Below are positions 25,796 through 35,973 of a stretch of 64,000 nt of DNA, one piece after another. A program made the position numbers and the translations under genes. How positions within the stretch are numbered: position 1 is the stretch's first letter; each line of letters opens with the position of its first letter. The notes under the pieces are model-generated. The model did no database searches, was not told the origin of the DNA, and saw only the letters and a program-made list of their open reading frames with translations. The stretch comes from Sphingomonas sp. CCH21-G11 (GTDB lineage Bacteria > Pseudomonadota > Alphaproteobacteria > Sphingomonadales > Sphingomonadaceae), in NCBI RefSeq assembly GCF_001555965.1, contig NZ_LSHX01000056.1:62001-126000 (forward strand). The letters run 5' to 3'.

Positions 25796-26407
25796 TCACC
25801 CCCGCAGCGTCGCCGCATCCCGCGCCAGCGCCTCGACTTCGGCCATGCTCGCCCCCTTTGGCGTCACCCAGCTGCCGCCGACGCAAAGCACCGGATCGAA
25901 ACTCAGCCAATCGGTCGCGCTCGCCGGCGTGATCCCGCCGGTCGGGCAAAAGCGGGCCTCGAAGAAGGGCGCGGCGAGTGCCTTAAGTGCCTTCAACCCG
26001 CCCGAGGTTTCGGCAGGGAAGAATTTGAAGTGCCTGAGCCCCAGGTCATAGCCGCGCATGATGTCGCCGGCAGTGGCGACGCCGGGCAGGAAGGGAACGC
26101 CGCTGGCGATGATCGGGTCGGCGAGCTTTTCCGTGAGGCCGGGCGAGACGATGAACTCGGCGCCCGCGTCCATCACCTGCGCAAATTGTTCGGTGGTCAC
26201 CACCGTGCCCGCGCCGACGATCGCGCCCTCGACCTGCTTCATCTCGGCGATCGCTTCCAGTGCCGCGCCGGTGCGCAGAGTCACTTCGAGGACGCGCAGC
26301 CCGCCTGCGACCAACGCCTGCGCCAGCGGCCGCGCAGTCGCCGCATCCTCGATCACCAGCACCGGGATGACCGGGCTTGTGCGCATGATGGTCTGGATGT
26401 CGCTCAT
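25796..26407 (-). CDS. eda: 2-dehydro-3-deoxyphosphogluconate (KDPG) aldolase
   Basis: Eda splits KDPG into pyruvate and glyceraldehyde-3-phosphate, the last step of the Entner-Doudoroff pathway. The 203-residue protein has the class I aldolase barrel: LRVLEVTLRTGAALEAI with the base Glu, GAGTVVTTEQFAQVMDAGAE, and the Schiff-base Lys in LRHFKFFPAETSGG, followed by CPTGGITP. The start at 26407 overlaps the glk stop as ATGA. The longer frame to 26650 lies within glk and is rejected. Confidence 0.96.
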   Translation of the reverse strand: MSDIQTIMRTSPVIPVLVIEDAATARPLAQALVAGGLRVLEVTLRTGAALEAIAEMKQVEGAIVGAGTVVTTEQFAQVMDAGAEFIVSPGLTEKLADPIIASGVPFLPGVATAGDIMRGYDLGLRHFKFFPAETSGGLKALKALAAPFFEARFCPTGGITPASATDWLSFDPVLCVGGSWVTPKGASMAEVEALARDAATLRG

Positions 26408-27375
26408 CGCGTGTGCTCCTGCGCATAGGCCGCCGCCGCGCCATAGAGGCCCGGCTGGGGGTGGCTGATGATCTTGACCGGCACGGACTTCATCAGTGAC
26501 TGGAACCGCCCCTTGGCGGTGAAGCGCTGCTCGAAGCCCGAGCGGATCAGGTGGTCCTTGAGCCTGAGGCCAAGCCCGCCGGCGATCACCACGCCACGGG
26601 GACCGTGGCAAAGCGCGAGGTCGCCCGCCACCGCACCCAGGCTCAGGCAAAAGCGATCGAGCGCGGCGGTGGCCAGGCTGTCGCTGCCCTCCAGCGCCAT
26701 CGTCCAGATCGTCTTGTCGTCATAACGCTGGATCGGACGGTTCTCGATCTCCGCCAGCGTTTCATAAATGGCGACGATGCCGGGGCCGGCAACGATCCGC
26801 TCGACCGACACGCGGGTATAGGTCTTGCGCAGCCGCTTGAGGATTGCATCCTCCAGCCCGTCGAGTGGCGCGAAATCGGTATGCCCGCCCTCGGTTTCGA
26901 TCACGTGATAGCGACCATCGCCGGAAAAATGGACCTGCGCGACGCCCAGCCCGGTGCCGGGGCCGCAAACCGTGATCGAGCCGCGGGTGGCAAAGGGCTC
27001 GTCTGGGCCGCAGAGATGCGTGAACCATTCGGGCGCGGCCTGCGCGACGGCATGGGCAATCGCGCCGAAATCGTTGATCAGCGTCCAGTTGTCGACGCCC
27101 AGCCGCTCGTTGATCAGCGCCGGGCGGATGATCCAGGGATTGTTGGTCAGCTTGATGATCTCGCCCCCGATCGGCGAAGCGACGGCGATCGACGCCGCGC
27201 GGGGCAGGGGGCGGCCAAGCTCGACGCCGAACGCTTCCCACGCGGTCTGCAGGCTGGCGTGCTCGGCGGTCTTCTGCGTCATCGGCTCGGATAGCGAGAT
27301 GACGCGACCGTCATCGACCTCCGCGATCGCAAAGCGGGCATGCGTGCCGCCAATATCGACGGTGACGATTTCCAT
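26404..27375 (-). CDS. glk: Glucokinase
   Basis: Glk phosphorylates glucose with ATP and feeds Zwf. The 323-residue protein starts [20 protein letters not shown], with the ATP phosphate motif DIGGTH, the sugar-binding region [26 protein letters not shown], and an [12 protein letters not shown] segment. A GGGAGGG site precedes the ATG at 27375. It lies in the operon zwf-pgl-edd-glk-eda, with its stop overlapping eda. Confidence 0.96.
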   Translation of the reverse strand: MEIVTVDIGGTHARFAIAEVDDGRVISLSEPMTQKTAEHASLQTAWEAFGVELGRPLPRAASIAVASPIGGEIIKLTNNPWIIRPALINERLGVDNWTLINDFGAIAHAVAQAAPEWFTHLCGPDEPFATRGSITVCGPGTGLGVAQVHFSGDGRYHVIETEGGHTDFAPLDGLEDAILKRLRKTYTRVSVERIVAGPGIVAIYETLAEIENRPIQRYDDKTIWTMALEGSDSLATAALDRFCLSLGAVAGDLALCHGPRGVVIAGGLGLRLKDHLIRSGFEQRFTAKGRFQSLMKSVPVKIISHPQPGLYGAAAAYAQEHTR

Positions 27376-27388
27376 CGGCACGCCCTCC

Positions 27389-29206
27389 CTACAGCCCGGC
27401 CGCCGCCAGCATGGCGGACGCGCCGCGTTCAGCCTCGTCAGCGGCGCGGAACAGGTTGAACAGCTCGCGGCCCGTGCCCTCGAACACCGGCGCTTCGAGT
27501 ACCGAGTCGCGTGCATCCCATTCGGCGGCGTCGACCAGCGCATTCAGCGTGCCGGCTTCGGCGTCGAGGCGGATGACGTCGCCATCGCGCACCTTGCCGA
27601 TCGGGCCACCGCCCAATGCCTCGGGTGACAAATGGATCGCGGCCGGCACCTTGCCGCTCGCCCCCGACATGCGACCGTCGGTGACGAGCGCGACGCGGAA
27701 CCCCCGGTTCTGGAGCACGCCGAGCGGCGGCGTCAGCTTGTGCAGTTCGGGCATCCCGTTCGCCTTCGGCCCTTGCAGCCGGACCACGACGACCACGTCC
27801 CGGTCGAGCTCGCCGGCCTTGAACGCCTCCTGCACCGCGGCTTGCGTCGTGAAGACCCGCGCCGGTGCCTCGATGCTCCAGCGATCGCGCTCGACCGCCG
27901 ATACCTTGATGCAGGCACGGCCCAGATTGCCCTGGACGATGCGGAAGCCGCCCTCGGGCGAAAAGGGCGCGTCGATCGTGCGGACGATCGCGTCGTCGCC
28001 GCTGGTGGCGGGATGGTCGCGCCAGACGAGCCGGTCGTCCGCGATCACCGGCTTGCGCCCATATTCGGCAAAGCCCCCCTCGGCGATTGTCAGGATGTCG
28101 CTATGGATCAGCCCGCCGCGCAGCAGTTCACGAATCACGAAGCTCGGGCCGCCGGCATCCTCGAACTGGTTCACGTCGGCCGAGCCATTGGGATAGACGC
28201 GCGCGAGCAGCGGGACGACGCCCGACAGCCGGTCGAAATCCTCCCAGTCGATGACGATGCCCGCCGCGCGCGCGATCGCCGGCAAGTGGATCAGATGGTT
28301 GGTCGAGCCACCTGTCGCCAGCAGCGCGATCGCCGCATTGACGATCGCGCGCTCGTCGACGCATGCCGACAGCGGGCGATAGTCATTGCCCTGCCAGCCG
28401 ATCGCGGCGAGGCGATGCACCGCCTTGCGCGTCAGTTCCTGGCGCAGCTTGGTGCCCGGATTGGGGAAGGCCGCGCCGGGGACGTGCAGGCCCATCGCCT
28501 CCATCATCATCTGGTTAGAATTGGCGGTGCCGTAAAAGGTGCACGTGCCCTTGGAATGATAAGCGGCGATCTCGGCGTCGAGCAGTTCCTCGCGCGTCGC
28601 CTTGCCCTCGGCATAGCGTTCGCGGACCGCCGCCTTTTCCTTGTTGGGCAGGCCGGTCCGCATCGGTCCGCCCGGGATCATCACCGCCGGCAAATGCCCG
28701 AAGCGCAGCGCGCCGATCAGCAGCCCCGGCACGATCTTGTCGCAGATGCCCAGCATCGCCGTGCCCTCGAACATCGCGTGGCTGAGCGCCACCGCGGTCG
28801 AGAGCGCGATGGCGTCGCGGCTGAACAGCGACAGCTCCATGCCCTCATAACCCTGGGTCACGCCGTCGCACATCGCAGGCACGCCGCCGGCGACCTGCGC
28901 GGTTGCGCCCGCTTCGATCGCCCAGATCTTCATCTGTTCGGGATAGCGATAGAAGGTCGCGTGTGCCGACAGCATGTCGTTGTACGCCGTGACGATGCCG
29001 ATATTCATGCGCGCGCCGTCCTTCATCGCGTCGCGCTGCTCATCGGTGCCGGCATAGCCGTGCGCCAGATTGGCGCAGCCCAGCCGGGGCCGACCGACGC
29101 CATGGTCGCGCTGACGGTCCATCAGGTCGAGATAGGCGGCGCGGCCGGGGCGCGAGCGTTCGATGATCCGGTCGGTGACCGCGGCGATGACGGGGTGGAG
29201 GGACAT
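27389..29206 (-). CDS. edd: 6-Phosphogluconate dehydratase
   Basis: Edd dehydrates 6-phosphogluconate to KDPG. It belongs to the IlvD/Edd iron-sulfur dehydratase family. The 605-residue protein shows [60 protein letters not shown] and [20 protein letters not shown], with the cluster cysteines and the catalytic Ser. The length and the neighbours pgl, glk and eda mark it as Edd; the second family member at 55993 is IlvD. The start at 29206 is 2 bases from the pgl stop. Confidence 0.96.
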   Translation of the reverse strand: MSLHPVIAAVTDRIIERSRPGRAAYLDLMDRQRDHGVGRPRLGCANLAHGYAGTDEQRDAMKDGARMNIGIVTAYNDMLSAHATFYRYPEQMKIWAIEAGATAQVAGGVPAMCDGVTQGYEGMELSLFSRDAIALSTAVALSHAMFEGTAMLGICDKIVPGLLIGALRFGHLPAVMIPGGPMRTGLPNKEKAAVRERYAEGKATREELLDAEIAAYHSKGTCTFYGTANSNQMMMEAMGLHVPGAAFPNPGTKLRQELTRKAVHRLAAIGWQGNDYRPLSACVDERAIVNAAIALLATGGSTNHLIHLPAIARAAGIVIDWEDFDRLSGVVPLLARVYPNGSADVNQFEDAGGPSFVIRELLRGGLIHSDILTIAEGGFAEYGRKPVIADDRLVWRDHPATSGDDAIVRTIDAPFSPEGGFRIVQGNLGRACIKVSAVERDRWSIEAPARVFTTQAAVQEAFKAGELDRDVVVVVRLQGPKANGMPELHKLTPPLGVLQNRGFRVALVTDGRMSGASGKVPAAIHLSPEALGGGPIGKVRDGDVIRLDAEAGTLNALVDAAEWDARDSVLEAPVFEGTGRELFNLFRAADEAERGASAMLAAAGL

Positions 29207-29207
29207 C

Positions 29208-29912
29208 TTATTCGCTCCAGTGGATGTCGACCGGCAACTCAGCTTCCGCGAGCACGCGGCCAATGGGGAAGGGGGAGGACTGACCCTGTTCGATCGCCTG
29301 CTCGATCACGTCGCGCTTGGCCTGGCCGCTGACCGCGATCATCAGCGCCTTGGCCGTGATGATCGACGCGCGCGACAGGGTGACGCGGGCCACCGGCGCC
29401 TCGGGCGGCAGCGGGTCGGGCATGACCCCCAGCGCGCGGCGCTCGCGCGGACCGTTCAGCGCCTCGTCCAGGTCGGGGCCGGGAAAGATCGACGCGGTGT
29501 GCCCGTCGCCGCCGACGCCCAGCAGGCAAAGGTCGAGCGGCCAGTGCAGGTCCTGCAACCGCGCATCGGCCGCGCGGCCCGCCGCCTTGTAATCCTCCGC
29601 CTTCTCGCTGGTGATCGGAAAGACGCGCGCGCCCTTGGGCACGAAGACCTTGCCGATCGCGGTGATGTTGCTCAGCGGATCGCCCATCGGCACCAGCCGG
29701 TCGTCGGTCGGCACGATCGTCACGCGCCTCCAGTCGAGCTTGGCCTTCGCCAGGCGATCGTAGATCGGCAGCGGGGTCTTGCCACCGGGCAGCGCGATGA
29801 CTGCGGCACCGCGCGCGTCGATTGCGCTTTCGATGATGAACTGCACGTCGCCCGCGACCGCATCGGCCATTTCGGTGGCGTCGTCATAATCCCACCATTC
29901 GATCTCGGTCAT
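29208..29912 (-). CDS. pgl: 6-Phosphogluconolactonase
   Basis: Pgl hydrolyses 6-phosphogluconolactone, the product of Zwf. The 234-residue protein is of the DevB/SOL type with [33 protein letters not shown] and [18 protein letters not shown]. It lies between zwf (49-base gap) and edd (2-base gap) in the Entner-Doudoroff operon. Confidence 0.95.
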   Translation of the reverse strand: MTEIEWWDYDDATEMADAVAGDVQFIIESAIDARGAAVIALPGGKTPLPIYDRLAKAKLDWRRVTIVPTDDRLVPMGDPLSNITAIGKVFVPKGARVFPITSEKAEDYKAAGRAADARLQDLHWPLDLCLLGVGGDGHTASIFPGPDLDEALNGPRERRALGVMPDPLPPEAPVARVTLSRASIITAKALMIAVSGQAKRDVIEQAIEQGQSSPFPIGRVLAEAELPVDIHWSE

Positions 29913-29961
29913 CTCGTTTCCTTGTCGTGTTCCGTCGCCGCGCCACGTGGGCCGGAGCCGT

Positions 29962-31419
29962 TCATTCGTTCCAGGTCACGCCGTCGCGCTCGGTCAGCGC
30001 GATCGCGGCGGACGGGCCCCAGCCGCCCGACGCATAGGGCTTGGGCGCCTGTCCATGCGCGGCCCAGCCGTCGCGAATCCCGTCGATCCACTGCCATTGT
30101 GCCTCGACCTCGTCCCGGCGCACGAACAGCGTCGCGTCGCCCTCGATCAGGTCGAGCAACAGGCGCTCATAGGCGATCCGCCGCCGCGTACCCGCAAAGG
30201 CCGTGGTGAGCGACAGGTCGAGCGGCACTTCGCGCAGGCGGATGCCCTCACGGTCGAGGCCCGGTTCCTTCGCCATGACCAGCAAGCGGACATATTCCTC
30301 GGGCTGGAGGCGGATGACCAGGGTGTTGGGCTGGAGCGATCCACCGCGTTCGGCAAAGATCGAATGCGGCACCGGCTTGAACTGAACGACGATCTCCGAA
30401 CGGCGTTCCGCCATCCGCTTGCCGGTGCGCAGATAGAAGGGCACGCCCTGCCACCGCCAATTGTCGACATGCGCCTTGATCGCCACGAACGTCTCCGCGT
30501 TCGACGTGCGGCCCAGCTCCTCGGCATAGCCGGTGACGATCCGCCCGTCGACCGCGCCGCCGGTATATTGGCCCGTGACGGTCAGCTTCTCGACATCGGT
30601 TGCGCGGATCGGGCGCAGTGAGCGCAGCACCTTGACCTTCTCGTCGCGGATCGCGGTGCCGTCGACGCGCGCCGGCGGCTCCATCGCGATCAGCGCGAGC
30701 AGTTGCAGCATGTGGTTCTGCACCATGTCCCTGAGCGCGCCAGAGCCGTCATAATAGCCCGCGCGCCCCTCCAGCCCGACGGTCTCCGAAATGGTGATCT
30801 GGACATGGTCGATCCCGCGCGCGTTCCAGCTCGGCTCGAACAGCGAATTGCCGAAGCGCAGCGCCAGGATGTTCTGGACGGTTTCCTTGCCGAGATAATG
30901 GTCGATCCGGAAGGTGCGGTCCTCCGGGAAGGCGGAGGCGACGATGTCGTTGATCTCGCAGCTCGACGCGAGGTCGTGGCCGAGTGGCTTTTCCAGCCCG
31001 ATCCGGACATTCTGACCCGCCAGTCCGGCCGATTCCAGCCCCTTGATCGTCGGGCCGAACAGCGACGGCGCGGTCGACAGGAAGATGGCGAGCCCGCCCG
31101 AGATGTCGCCCAGCTTCGCCGCCAGCGCATCGAAGCCCTCGATCGTCGACGCGTCGAGCGGCTGGTAGTGCACCCGCTTCAGGAACGATTCGACTTCCGC
31201 TGCATCCTTGCGATCGGCCGGCAGATGTGCCTCGAGCGCGGTCGCGGTGAAGGCGCGATAGCCGGCATCGTCATGTTCCGACCGGGCGGTGCCATAGATT
31301 TCCAGCCCCGCCGGCAACAGCCGGTCGACGTGCAGCCCGTAGAGCGAGGGGAGGAGCATGCGCTGGGCAAGGTCGCCCGTCGCGCCGAACACCAGAAGCT
31401 TGCCGACTGCCTGGCTCAT
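29962..31419 (-). CDS. zwf: Glucose-6-phosphate 1-dehydrogenase
   Basis: Zwf oxidises glucose-6-phosphate with NAD(P) and commits carbon to the Entner-Doudoroff route. The 485-residue protein begins MSQAVGKLLVFGATGDLAQR (cofactor loop) and carries the active-site motif RIDHYLGKETVQNILALRF and the structural IGLEKPLGHDL. The start at 31419 is 12 bases after AGGAG, a long spacing; the frame to 31515 would add an unlikely basic leader. First gene of the operon; its promoter should lie in 31420-31571. Confidence 0.97.
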   Translation of the reverse strand: MSQAVGKLLVFGATGDLAQRMLLPSLYGLHVDRLLPAGLEIYGTARSEHDDAGYRAFTATALEAHLPADRKDAAEVESFLKRVHYQPLDASTIEGFDALAAKLGDISGGLAIFLSTAPSLFGPTIKGLESAGLAGQNVRIGLEKPLGHDLASSCEINDIVASAFPEDRTFRIDHYLGKETVQNILALRFGNSLFEPSWNARGIDHVQITISETVGLEGRAGYYDGSGALRDMVQNHMLQLLALIAMEPPARVDGTAIRDEKVKVLRSLRPIRATDVEKLTVTGQYTGGAVDGRIVTGYAEELGRTSNAETFVAIKAHVDNWRWQGVPFYLRTGKRMAERRSEIVVQFKPVPHSIFAERGGSLQPNTLVIRLQPEEYVRLLVMAKEPGLDREGIRLREVPLDLSLTTAFAGTRRRIAYERLLLDLIEGDATLFVRRDEVEAQWQWIDGIRDGWAAHGQAPKPYASGGWGPSAAIALTERDGVTWNE

Positions 31420-31571
31420 CGCGTTGTCATTCTCCTGTCCGCTCGTGCGGCGCCGGTTGGCGCTGCGGCTGATGCCGTTTGGCTGGCTCTGCCGGTCGAC
31501 ACGATGCCGCGGCAAAGATCAAGGTTCGCCGCGCGGCATACGTATGGAGGTGCGGCGCGTCCAGCCCGTGT

Positions 31572-32504
31572 CTAGACGGTCAGCCCCGCGACGGGGTCGA
31601 ACCCGGCCATCAGGTTGAGGTTCTGGACCGCGGCACCCGCCGCGCCCTTGCCGAGATTGTCGAGCGTCGCGACCAGGCGGGCGTGCCCGCGCTCGGCATT
31701 GCCATAGACGCGCAGCGTCAGCCGGTCGCTGCCGGCATCGACCTCGATCGGCACGGGGACGTCGTCGGGGTCGCTCTCGACGCGGATGAGCGGGCTGTCC
31801 CGATAGGCATCGCGCAACGTCGCCTCGATCGTCGCCAGTCCCGGCCGGCGCGGCAGCGCATACAGGGGCAGGGGGACTTCGACGATCATGCCGCGATAGG
31901 TGCGCGCGACCGCGGGCTGAAAGATCGGCGGATGCTCCAGCCGGGCGTGGCGCTGCATCTCGGGCACATGCTTGTGGCCGAGCGCCATGGCATAGGCGCG
32001 AAACGCGGTCGGTTCGGTTCCGCCCTCGAACGCCTCGATCATCGCGCGGCCGCCGCCCGAATAGCCCGAGACGGCGTTGACGCTGAGCGGAAAATCATGC
32101 GGCACCAGCCCGGCGCGGACCAGTGGCCGCACGAGCGCGAGGAAACCGGTCGGGTAGCAGCCCGGATTGCTGACCCGCGTCGCGGCAGCGATCGCCTGCG
32201 CCTGGGCGGGCTCAAGCTCGGCGAAGCCGTAGGTCCATCCTTCCGCGATCCGGTGGGCGCTCGACGCGTCGATCACCCGCGTGCGCGGATTGGCGATCAG
32301 ACCGACCGCCTCGCGCGCGGCGTCGTCGGGAAGGCAGAGAATGACGATGTCGGCGTCGTTCAGCGCCTCCGACCGCGCGGCAGCATCCTTGCGGCGCGCG
32401 TCGTCCAGGGTGACGACGTCGATCTCGGCACGCTCGGCCAGCCGCTCGCGGATTTCGAGGCCAGTCGTGCCGACCGCCCCATCGATGAACACCGTCGTCG
32501 TCAT
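31572..32504 (-). CDS. argC: N-acetyl-gamma-glutamyl-phosphate reductase
   Basis: ArgC reduces N-acetylglutamyl phosphate in arginine synthesis. The 310-residue protein is of the short (type 2) class: TTVFIDGAVGTTGLEIRERL, a catalytic-Cys motif VSNPGCYPTGFLALVRPLV, and ALGHKHVPEMQRHARLEHPP. The start at 32504 overlaps the stop of the NlpC/P60-like gene as ATGA. Loss of upstream translation could therefore affect ArgC levels. Confidence 0.95.
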   Translation of the reverse strand: MTTTVFIDGAVGTTGLEIRERLAERAEIDVVTLDDARRKDAAARSEALNDADIVILCLPDDAAREAVGLIANPRTRVIDASSAHRIAEGWTYGFAELEPAQAQAIAAATRVSNPGCYPTGFLALVRPLVRAGLVPHDFPLSVNAVSGYSGGGRAMIEAFEGGTEPTAFRAYAMALGHKHVPEMQRHARLEHPPIFQPAVARTYRGMIVEVPLPLYALPRRPGLATIEATLRDAYRDSPLIRVESDPDDVPVPIEVDAGSDRLTLRVYGNAERGHARLVATLDNLGKGAAGAAVQNLNLMAGFDPVAGLTV

Positions 32505-33271
32505 GCCACTCGCCGCCAGATGCGGTCCGCGTCCGCCGGCCCGACAGTCGCCAGGTCGAGACGGATGACGCCCCGAACCGGGTCCGCGCAGATCAGGGTC
32601 GTGGACGTCTCCAGGACGCCGACGCGGTCGCCTGCGAAACACAGGTCGCCCGGTTCGGGCTCACCCGCCACCGCCACGCCGAGTTCCCGCTGCAGGTCGA
32701 CGAAGCGCGGGGCCGGAACCCCTGCGTCGCGCAGCACGGCAAAGACAAGCCCGCCGCCATCCATTCCCGCTGACGATCGTCCGCCCGCGCGATACGGGAT
32801 ACCGACGAAGCCGGCCGCGATTTCCGCAATCGTCGCCGGTTCGGGGGATGCGCGGTGCGTTATCCGGTCATCGGCACCGACGCCGCCGAGCACGCTCGCA
32901 TCGACATAACCCACGGTTCCATCGATCGGCGATTGTCCCCACGCGCGGTGCGCGGCGATTTCCAGCACGTCAAAGGCTTCGCCGGGCAGGATTTCGGACA
33001 GGATCTCGCTGTCGCCGCGCACGTCGGCACGAACCTCGCCGCGCGTCATCACCACCCGACGAATCGGCTGGGCATAGCTCGGCACGAACACGCGTCCTGC
33101 AAAATCGATATGGGCCAGGTCGCCGCGAACGGCGTCGATCCGACGATCGATGGCGACCGAATGCTGGCTAAGCGCGAACCGGTTCGGCGTTGGTGCGATG
33201 GGCCGGGGGGTCGGCAAATCGTTTGCCGACAAGGAACTGCCCGAATTCTGCAAGAAAATCTGCCCCCTCAT
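32501..33271 (-). CDS. NlpC/P60-like protein lacking its catalytic residues
   Basis: This looks like the sphingomonad NlpC/P60 peptidase with an SH3-like N-terminal part (EILSEILPGEAFDVLEIAAH, then WGQSPIDGTVGYVDASVLG) and a C-terminal papain-like domain (FVGIPYRAGGRSSAGMDGGG). Where family members have D-C-S-G-L the frame reads D-G-G-G-L (codons 32750-32761), so the nucleophile Cys is Gly. Where they have G-H-V-G it reads D-R-V-G (Arg codon 32624-32626), so the catalytic His is Arg. It is probably an inactive, decaying enzyme. The start is unclear: ATG 33271 overlaps the MarR remnant, later TTG codons are possible, and the open frame reaches 33766 through the MarR frameshift. Confidence 0.65.
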   Translation of the reverse strand: MRGQIFLQNSGSSLSANDLPTPRPIAPTPNRFALSQHSVAIDRRIDAVRGDLAHIDFAGRVFVPSYAQPIRRVVMTRGEVRADVRGDSEILSEILPGEAFDVLEIAAHRAWGQSPIDGTVGYVDASVLGGVGADDRITHRASPEPATIAEIAAGFVGIPYRAGGRSSAGMDGGGLVFAVLRDAGVPAPRFVDLQRELGVAVAGEPEPGDLCFAGDRVGVLETSTTLICADPVRGVIRLDLATVGPADADRIWRRVA

Positions 33272-33544
33272 CCGTTCGCGCGACGAAGATGTTTCGTTTG
33301 TCGCGTTCGTCACGCTGGCGGCGCAGATAGCCCAGCCCCCCAGGCGGTTCAAGGCGCGCGTCACCACGGGCTTCGATACATTCAGTGCGCTGGCGAGTCC
33401 ACGCACGGTATGTGGGCCCGGGTCGAGATAGACGAGCAACAGCAGGGCCATTTGTCGATTGGTGAGGTCGGGTTCACCCGAGCGCACATATTCGACCAAC
33501 GCCAATTTCCATGACGACAGAGGCTTGGGCATCAACGCATTCAC
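33168..33544 (-). pseudogene. MarR-type regulator broken by a one-base deletion
   Basis: From GTG 33544 (or ATG 33532) the minus strand encodes a winged-helix protein: MPKPLSSWKLALVEYVRSGE, LTNRQMALLLLVYLDPGPHT and GLASALNVSKPVVTRALNRL. At a six-G run (33336-33341) the frame is lost. One base later the sequence continues normally as LGYLRRQRDERDKRNIFVAR and TDEGADFLAEFGQFLVGKRF to a TAG at 33168-33170. With one base restored it would be about 125 residues. The shift throws the head into the frame of the next gene, producing an artificial-looking MarR-NlpC fusion. It may be a homopolymer error or a real mutation. Confidence 0.72.
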
Positions 33545-33736
33545 ATCAGGTTCCAACTCGTCTTGGGATAGGTGCGGCTTTCCACGCGAGATGAACGCCG
33601 AACCGACAGGCAAGTTTCCGCGCGCAGCCGAAATGTTACGGTCGCCGTCGCGCGGGGTGATCGCCGCAGGTTGATCGTGGCAGGCACACCGCCTATGTCG
33701 CCGCCGACACTTCCCCGAAACGATTGATCCAACGCC

Positions 33737-34129
33737 ATGCTGTTCACTTTCCTGCTCGTCGTTCACGCCATCATCGCCGCCATGCTGGTGACGGTGATCC
33801 TGATGCAGCGGTCGGAGGGCGGCGGGCTGACCTCGGGCGGCAGCCCGTCGGGACTGATGTCGGCGCGCGGTGCCGCCGATTTCCTGACGCGCGCGACGTC
33901 GATCCTGGCCGGACTGTTCATCGCGATGAGCATCGTGCTGGCGGTGGTTGCGGCGACGCGCGGCAGCGACCGGATCGACACCAGCCTGGCTCGCGACCCC
34001 GCCGCCACCGCGCCAGCCACGCCGCCTGCGGCCGCGCGCCCTGGTGCCGATGACCCGCTGGGCGAGGCGGCGGCGAACATCGTCGCCGCCCAGAACGGCA
34101 CCGACGACGCAGTTCCCGTCGTCCAGTAA
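33737..34129 (+). CDS. secG: Preprotein translocase subunit SecG
   Basis: SecG assists protein export through SecYEG in the inner membrane. The 130-residue protein has two membrane spans ([20 protein letters not shown] and [20 protein letters not shown]) with the signature [20 protein letters not shown] between, and an Ala/Pro-rich C-terminal tail. It lies just upstream of pyrG, the usual order. Confidence 0.95.
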   Translation: MLFTFLLVVHAIIAAMLVTVILMQRSEGGGLTSGGSPSGLMSARGAADFLTRATSILAGLFIAMSIVLAVVAATRGSDRIDTSLARDPAATAPATPPAAARPGADDPLGEAAANIVAAQNGTDDAVPVVQ

Positions 34130-34212
34130 ACCCGTTCCGACCGATTTTTTTCGCGGCGCGCGGATTCGCGCGCTTGCGCGATGTTGCTCTCAAGGATTAC
34201 GCCGTTATTCCC

Positions 34213-35844
34213 ATGGCGCGGTATATTTTCATCACCGGCGGCGTGGTGTCGTCACTTGGCAAGGGATTGATGGCGGCGAGCCTCGCGGCGCTGCTCCAGG
34301 CGCGCGGCTATCGCGTTCGCATCCGGAAATTCGACCCCTATCTGAACGTCGATCCGGGCACGATGTCGCCCTATCAGCATGGCGAGGTCTACGTCACCGA
34401 TGACGGGGCCGAGACCGACCTCGACCTGGGCCATTACGAGCGGTTCACCGGCGTGTCGGCGCGACAGTCCGACAATGTGACCTCGGGCCGCATCTACAGC
34501 CAGATCATCGCGCGCGAGCGGCGCGGCGACTATCTGGGCGCAACGGTTCAGGTCATTCCCCACGTCACCGACGCGATCAAGGCGTTTGCGCAGGCGGAAA
34601 CGGACGATCTGGATTTCGTGCTGTGCGAAATCGGCGGGACGGTGGGCGACATCGAGTCGCTGCCGTTCATCGAGGCGATCCGCCAGTTGAAGAACGAACT
34701 GGGCCGTGGCCAGTCGATCAGCATCCACGTCACGCTGGTGCCCTATATCTCGGCTGCGGGCGAGCTGAAGACCAAGCCCACCCAGCATTCGGTGCGCGAG
34801 CTCGCCGCGCTCGGCGTCCAGCCCGAAGTGCTGGTCTGCCGGTGCGAACGTCCGTTGCCCGATGGCGAGCGCGCCAAGATCGCGCTGTTCTGCAACGTGC
34901 CCAAGGAAGCGGTGATCCCCGCGCTCGATGCCCGCAGCATCTATGCCGTGCCGCTGCAATATCATGCCGAGGGGCTGGACCGGGAGGTGCTGCGCGCGTT
35001 CGGCATGCCGGCGGAAAGCGCGCCCGAGCTGAGCCGATGGCGCGAAATCGTCGATCGCCTGTCGAATCCCGAAGGCGAGGTGACGATCGGTGTCGTCGGC
35101 AAATATGTCGGGCTACCCGATGCGTACAAGTCGCTGCACGAGGCGCTGGTCCATGGCGGCATTGCCAACCGGGTGAAGGTCAATGTCCGCTGGCTCGACG
35201 CCGAACTGTTCGAGCGCGATGCCGATGAGGTGGCGGCGCATCTCGAGCCGATGCACGGCATCCTCGTCCCCGGCGGCTTTGGCGAGCGCGGATCGGAGGG
35301 CAAGATCGCCAGCGTCCGGTTCGCCCGCGAGCGGGAGGTTCCGTTCTTTGGCATCTGCCTCGGGATGCAGATGGCGTGTATCCAGGCCGCACGCGATCAG
35401 GGGGTTGCGGGTGCCTCCACCACCGAATTCGGCGCGACCGAAGCGCCGGTGGTCGGGCTGATCACCGAATGGATGAGCGCCAAGGGACTGGAAAAGCGCG
35501 ATGCCGGCGGCGATCTGGGCGGCACGATGCGGCTGGGGGCCTATCCCGCCAAGCTTGCGGGGAACAGCGTCGTCGCCTCAATCTATCGGGAGACCGACAT
35601 CAGCGAGCGCCATCGCCACCGCTACGAGGTCAACACCCATTATCGTGACGTGCTCGAACGCGACGGGCTGGTCTTTTCCGGCATGTCGCCCGACGGCGCG
35701 CTGCCCGAAATCGTCGAGCGGCCCGATCATCCCTGGTTCGTCGGCGTGCAGTTCCACCCCGAGCTCAAGTCGCGCCCCTTCGAGCCGCATCCGCTGTTCG
35801 CAAGCTTCATCGAAGCGGCGGTGCGCCAGTCGCGACTGGTGTGA
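34213..35844 (+). CDS. pyrG: CTP synthase
   Basis: PyrG aminates UTP to CTP using glutamine. The 543-residue protein starts [20 protein letters not shown]. It has the synthetase domain ([32 protein letters not shown]) and the glutamine amidotransferase domain with the nucleophile Cys in [20 protein letters not shown] and the His-Glu pair in [19 protein letters not shown]. The start at 34213 is the conserved one; the frame from 34174 adds 13 unlikely residues. Confidence 0.97.
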   Translation: MARYIFITGGVVSSLGKGLMAASLAALLQARGYRVRIRKFDPYLNVDPGTMSPYQHGEVYVTDDGAETDLDLGHYERFTGVSARQSDNVTSGRIYSQIIARERRGDYLGATVQVIPHVTDAIKAFAQAETDDLDFVLCEIGGTVGDIESLPFIEAIRQLKNELGRGQSISIHVTLVPYISAAGELKTKPTQHSVRELAALGVQPEVLVCRCERPLPDGERAKIALFCNVPKEAVIPALDARSIYAVPLQYHAEGLDREVLRAFGMPAESAPELSRWREIVDRLSNPEGEVTIGVVGKYVGLPDAYKSLHEALVHGGIANRVKVNVRWLDAELFERDADEVAAHLEPMHGILVPGGFGERGSEGKIASVRFAREREVPFFGICLGMQMACIQAARDQGVAGASTTEFGATEAPVVGLITEWMSAKGLEKRDAGGDLGGTMRLGAYPAKLAGNSVVASIYRETDISERHRHRYEVNTHYRDVLERDGLVFSGMSPDGALPEIVERPDHPWFVGVQFHPELKSRPFEPHPLFASFIEAAVRQSRLV

Positions 35845-35890
35845 TTGCAGGCGGACTGCCACGCCTGCATCCGATCGGCGGTCATGATGC

Positions 35891-35921
35891 AAAAAGCGCC
35901 CGAGCCTGAGGCCCGGGCGCT
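35891..35921 (-). terminator. Rho-independent terminator of hsp20
   Basis: On the minus strand AGCGCCCG pairs with CGGGCGCT, extended by GCC/GGC around a short loop, and a T-run follows. It lies about 50 bases after the hsp20 stop and is also in position to help end pyrG transcription. Confidence 0.85.
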
Positions 35922-35973
35922 CCTGCCGCGGCATCCAAGGGAGAAAGACGCCGCCAGGTCGTGGCGATCGCGG

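Noticed and set aside
32501..33766. A genuine MarR-NlpC/P60 fusion protein
   Set aside because: The join falls exactly where a one-base loss in a G-run explains it, and the residues after the join are the out-of-frame translation of a normal MarR C-terminus.
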